In this document: in pieces, positions 62,601 through 64,000 of the stretch
How the letters are laid out: the number at the start of each line of letters is the position of its first letter
Position numbering within the stretch: position 1 is the first letter of the stretch
From: Paratinospora sagittata
Lineage: Eukaryota > Streptophyta > Magnoliopsida > Ranunculales > Menispermaceae
Assembly: GCA_035771175.1 (NCBI GenBank)
Contig: CM069597.1
Span: 10,265,001 to 10,329,000 of the forward strand
DNA: 64,000 bases
Direction: 5' to 3'
Notes under the pieces: model-generated
What the model was told of the DNA's origin: nothing
The model's input: the letters and a program-made list of their open reading frames with translations, nothing else
Databases searched by the model: none
Made by a program: the position numbers and the translations under genes

Positions 62601-64000
62601 CCAATATCCTTCAAGCAACCCCCAAAATAGATGGAACTCCGTTTCAATATCCCGATGAATTTTTTACCCCCAAATCTAAAATTTTGGTTTAAATGAACTA
62701 AATTTACTTAGAAAATGTGTTTGAGGCAATCACGACCAATCCACCGTATTGCTTTCTCCACCAACTCTTTGAGCGAGTCCTAATATCCTTCTAGCAACCC
62801 CCAGAATAGATGGAACTCCGTTTCAATATCCCGATGAATTTTTGACCCCAAAATCTAAAATTTTGGTTTAAATGAACTAAATTTACTTAGAAAATGTGTT
62901 TGAGGCAATCACAACCAATCCACCATATTGCTTTCTCCACCAACTCTTTGAGCGAGTCCTAATATCCTTCTAGCAACCCCCAGAATAGATGGAATTCCGT
63001 TTGAATATTCCGATGAATTTTTGACCCCTCAATCTCAAATTTTGGTTTAAATGAACTAAATTTACTTAGAAAATGTGTTTGAGGCAATCACGACCAATCC
63101 ACCATATTGCTTTCTCCACCAACTCTTTAACCGAGTCCCAATATCCTTCTAGGAACCCACGGAATAGATGGAACTCCGTTCCAATATCCCGGTGAATTAT
63201 TGATCCCCAAATCTAAATTTTGGTTTAAATGAACTAAATATACTTAGAAAAAGTGTTTGAGGCAATCGCGACCAATCCACCGGATTACTTTCTCTACCAA
63301 CTCCTTGAGCGAGTCCCAATATCCTTCAAGCAACCCCCAGAATAGATGGAACTCCGTTTCAATATCCCGATGAATTTTTGACCCCCAAATCTAAAATTTT
63401 GGTTTAAATGAACTAAATTTACTTAGAAAATGTGTTTGAGGCAATCACGACCAATCCACCGTATTGCTTTCTCCACCAACTCTTTGAGCGAGTCCTAATA
63501 TCCTTCTAGCAACCCCCAGAATAGATGGAACTCCGTTTCAATATCCCGATGAATTTTTGACCCCAAAATCTAAAATTTTGGTTTAAATGAACAAAATTTA
63601 CTTAGAAAATGTGTTTGAGGCAATCACGACCAATCCACCATATTGCTTTCTCCACCAACTCTTTAACCGAGTCCCAATATCCTTCTAGGAACCCACGGAA
63701 TAGATGGAACTCCGTTCCAATATCCCGGTGAATTATTGATCCCCAAATCTAAATTTTGGTTTAAATGAACTAAATATACTTAGAAAAAGTGTTTGAGGCA
63801 ATCGCGACCAATCCACCGGATTACTTTCTCTACCAACTCCTTGAGCGAGTCCCAATATCCTTCAAGCAACCCCCAGAATAGATGGAACTCCGTTTCAATA
63901 TCCCGATGAATTTTTGACCCCAAAATCTAAAATTTTGGTTTAAATGAACTAAATTTATTTAGAAAATGTGTTTGAGGCAATCACGACCAATCCACCGTAT
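56640..64000. repeat. 4,999-bp duplication (28-mer) with a nested 1,962-bp (11-mer) duplication
   Basis: From 61,639 to the window end the sequence repeats 56,640-59,001 at offset 4,999 bp. Rare shared variants are GTTTACCTGAACT (56,796/61,795), GTGGCAGTCGCAACCCATCC (56,832/61,831) and CTTATAAAATG (57,351/62,350). Inside the first unit, about 58,460-59,675 recurs at about 60,422-61,637 (offset 1,962). The second 28-mer copy is truncated by the window. Confidence 0.84.

Larger units (their letters stand above)
44198..64000. repeat. Tandem satellite array, ~178-bp monomer (right block)
   Basis: About 111 monomers of the same satellite, same orientation and same subtypes as the left block. It resumes mid-monomer exactly where the left block stopped, after the 5-bp target duplication, and continues past the window edge. 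The first monomers (from about 44.42 to 46.1 kb) match 34.2-35.9 kb at a constant offset of 10,222 bp. Subtracting the inserted element and its duplication leaves 4,459 bp, which is 25 monomers, so the two flanks were one array before insertion. Small indels mark copies: an extra A plus a 4-5 bp loss at 46,321-46,358 recurs at 47,923 and 51,134, and a 2-bp loss lies near 60,068. No gene was seen in this stretch. Confidence 0.97.

Overview
The window is plant heterochromatin. Apart from one insertion it is a single, same-orientation tandem array of a ~178-bp satellite. About 215 monomers lie left of the insertion (1-38,439) and about 111 to its right (44,198-64,000), and the array runs off both ends of the window. 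An angiosperm host is inferred from the plant-type chromovirus inside the array, the satellite length and the pattern of C-to-T decay at CpG and CCG sites. I do not recognise the satellite family and do not name a species.

Layout. The satellite has at least three interspersed monomer types that differ at fixed positions. No single higher-order repeat (HOR) covers the array. It is a patchwork of local segmental tandem duplications whose spacings are all whole multiples of ~178.3 bp: 1,069 bp (6-mer, 7.55-10.4 kb), 2,494 bp (14-mer, 9.4-14.4 kb), 1,962 and 1,426 bp (17-20.5 kb), 3,569/3,389 bp (20/19-mer, 22.25-34.7 kb), 1,602 bp (9-mer, 45-48.2 kb), 3,211 bp (18-mer, 47.05-53.5 kb), and 4,999 bp (28-mer) with a nested 1,962 bp (56.6-64 kb).

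The insertion (38,440-44,197, 5,758 bp) is flanked by a perfect 5-bp target-site duplication (ATTGC) and starts TG and ends CA. From the middle to the right it is a defective Ty3/gypsy chromovirus on the + strand: gag N-terminus, a deletion, the protease-RT linker with the first RT residues, a second deletion removing the RT catalytic core, then RNase H, integrase and chromodomain in one 697-codon frame, a polypurine tract and a 1,404-bp 3' LTR. The LTR carries 11 tandem copies of a 20-21 bp unit, each with GAACGTTC, just upstream of a TATA box.

The left end is abnormal. There is no 5' LTR and no recognisable primer-binding site. Instead the element begins with a 501-bp, almost perfect palindrome (250-bp arms, two mismatches, 1-nt centre). 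Its outer ends match the last 11 bp of the 3' LTR in inverted orientation, and its centre carries mirrored tRNA-like A-box/B-box sequences. This chimeric terminus is the most unusual object in the window. No host protein-coding gene was found; the many minus-strand ORFs are satellite readthrough.
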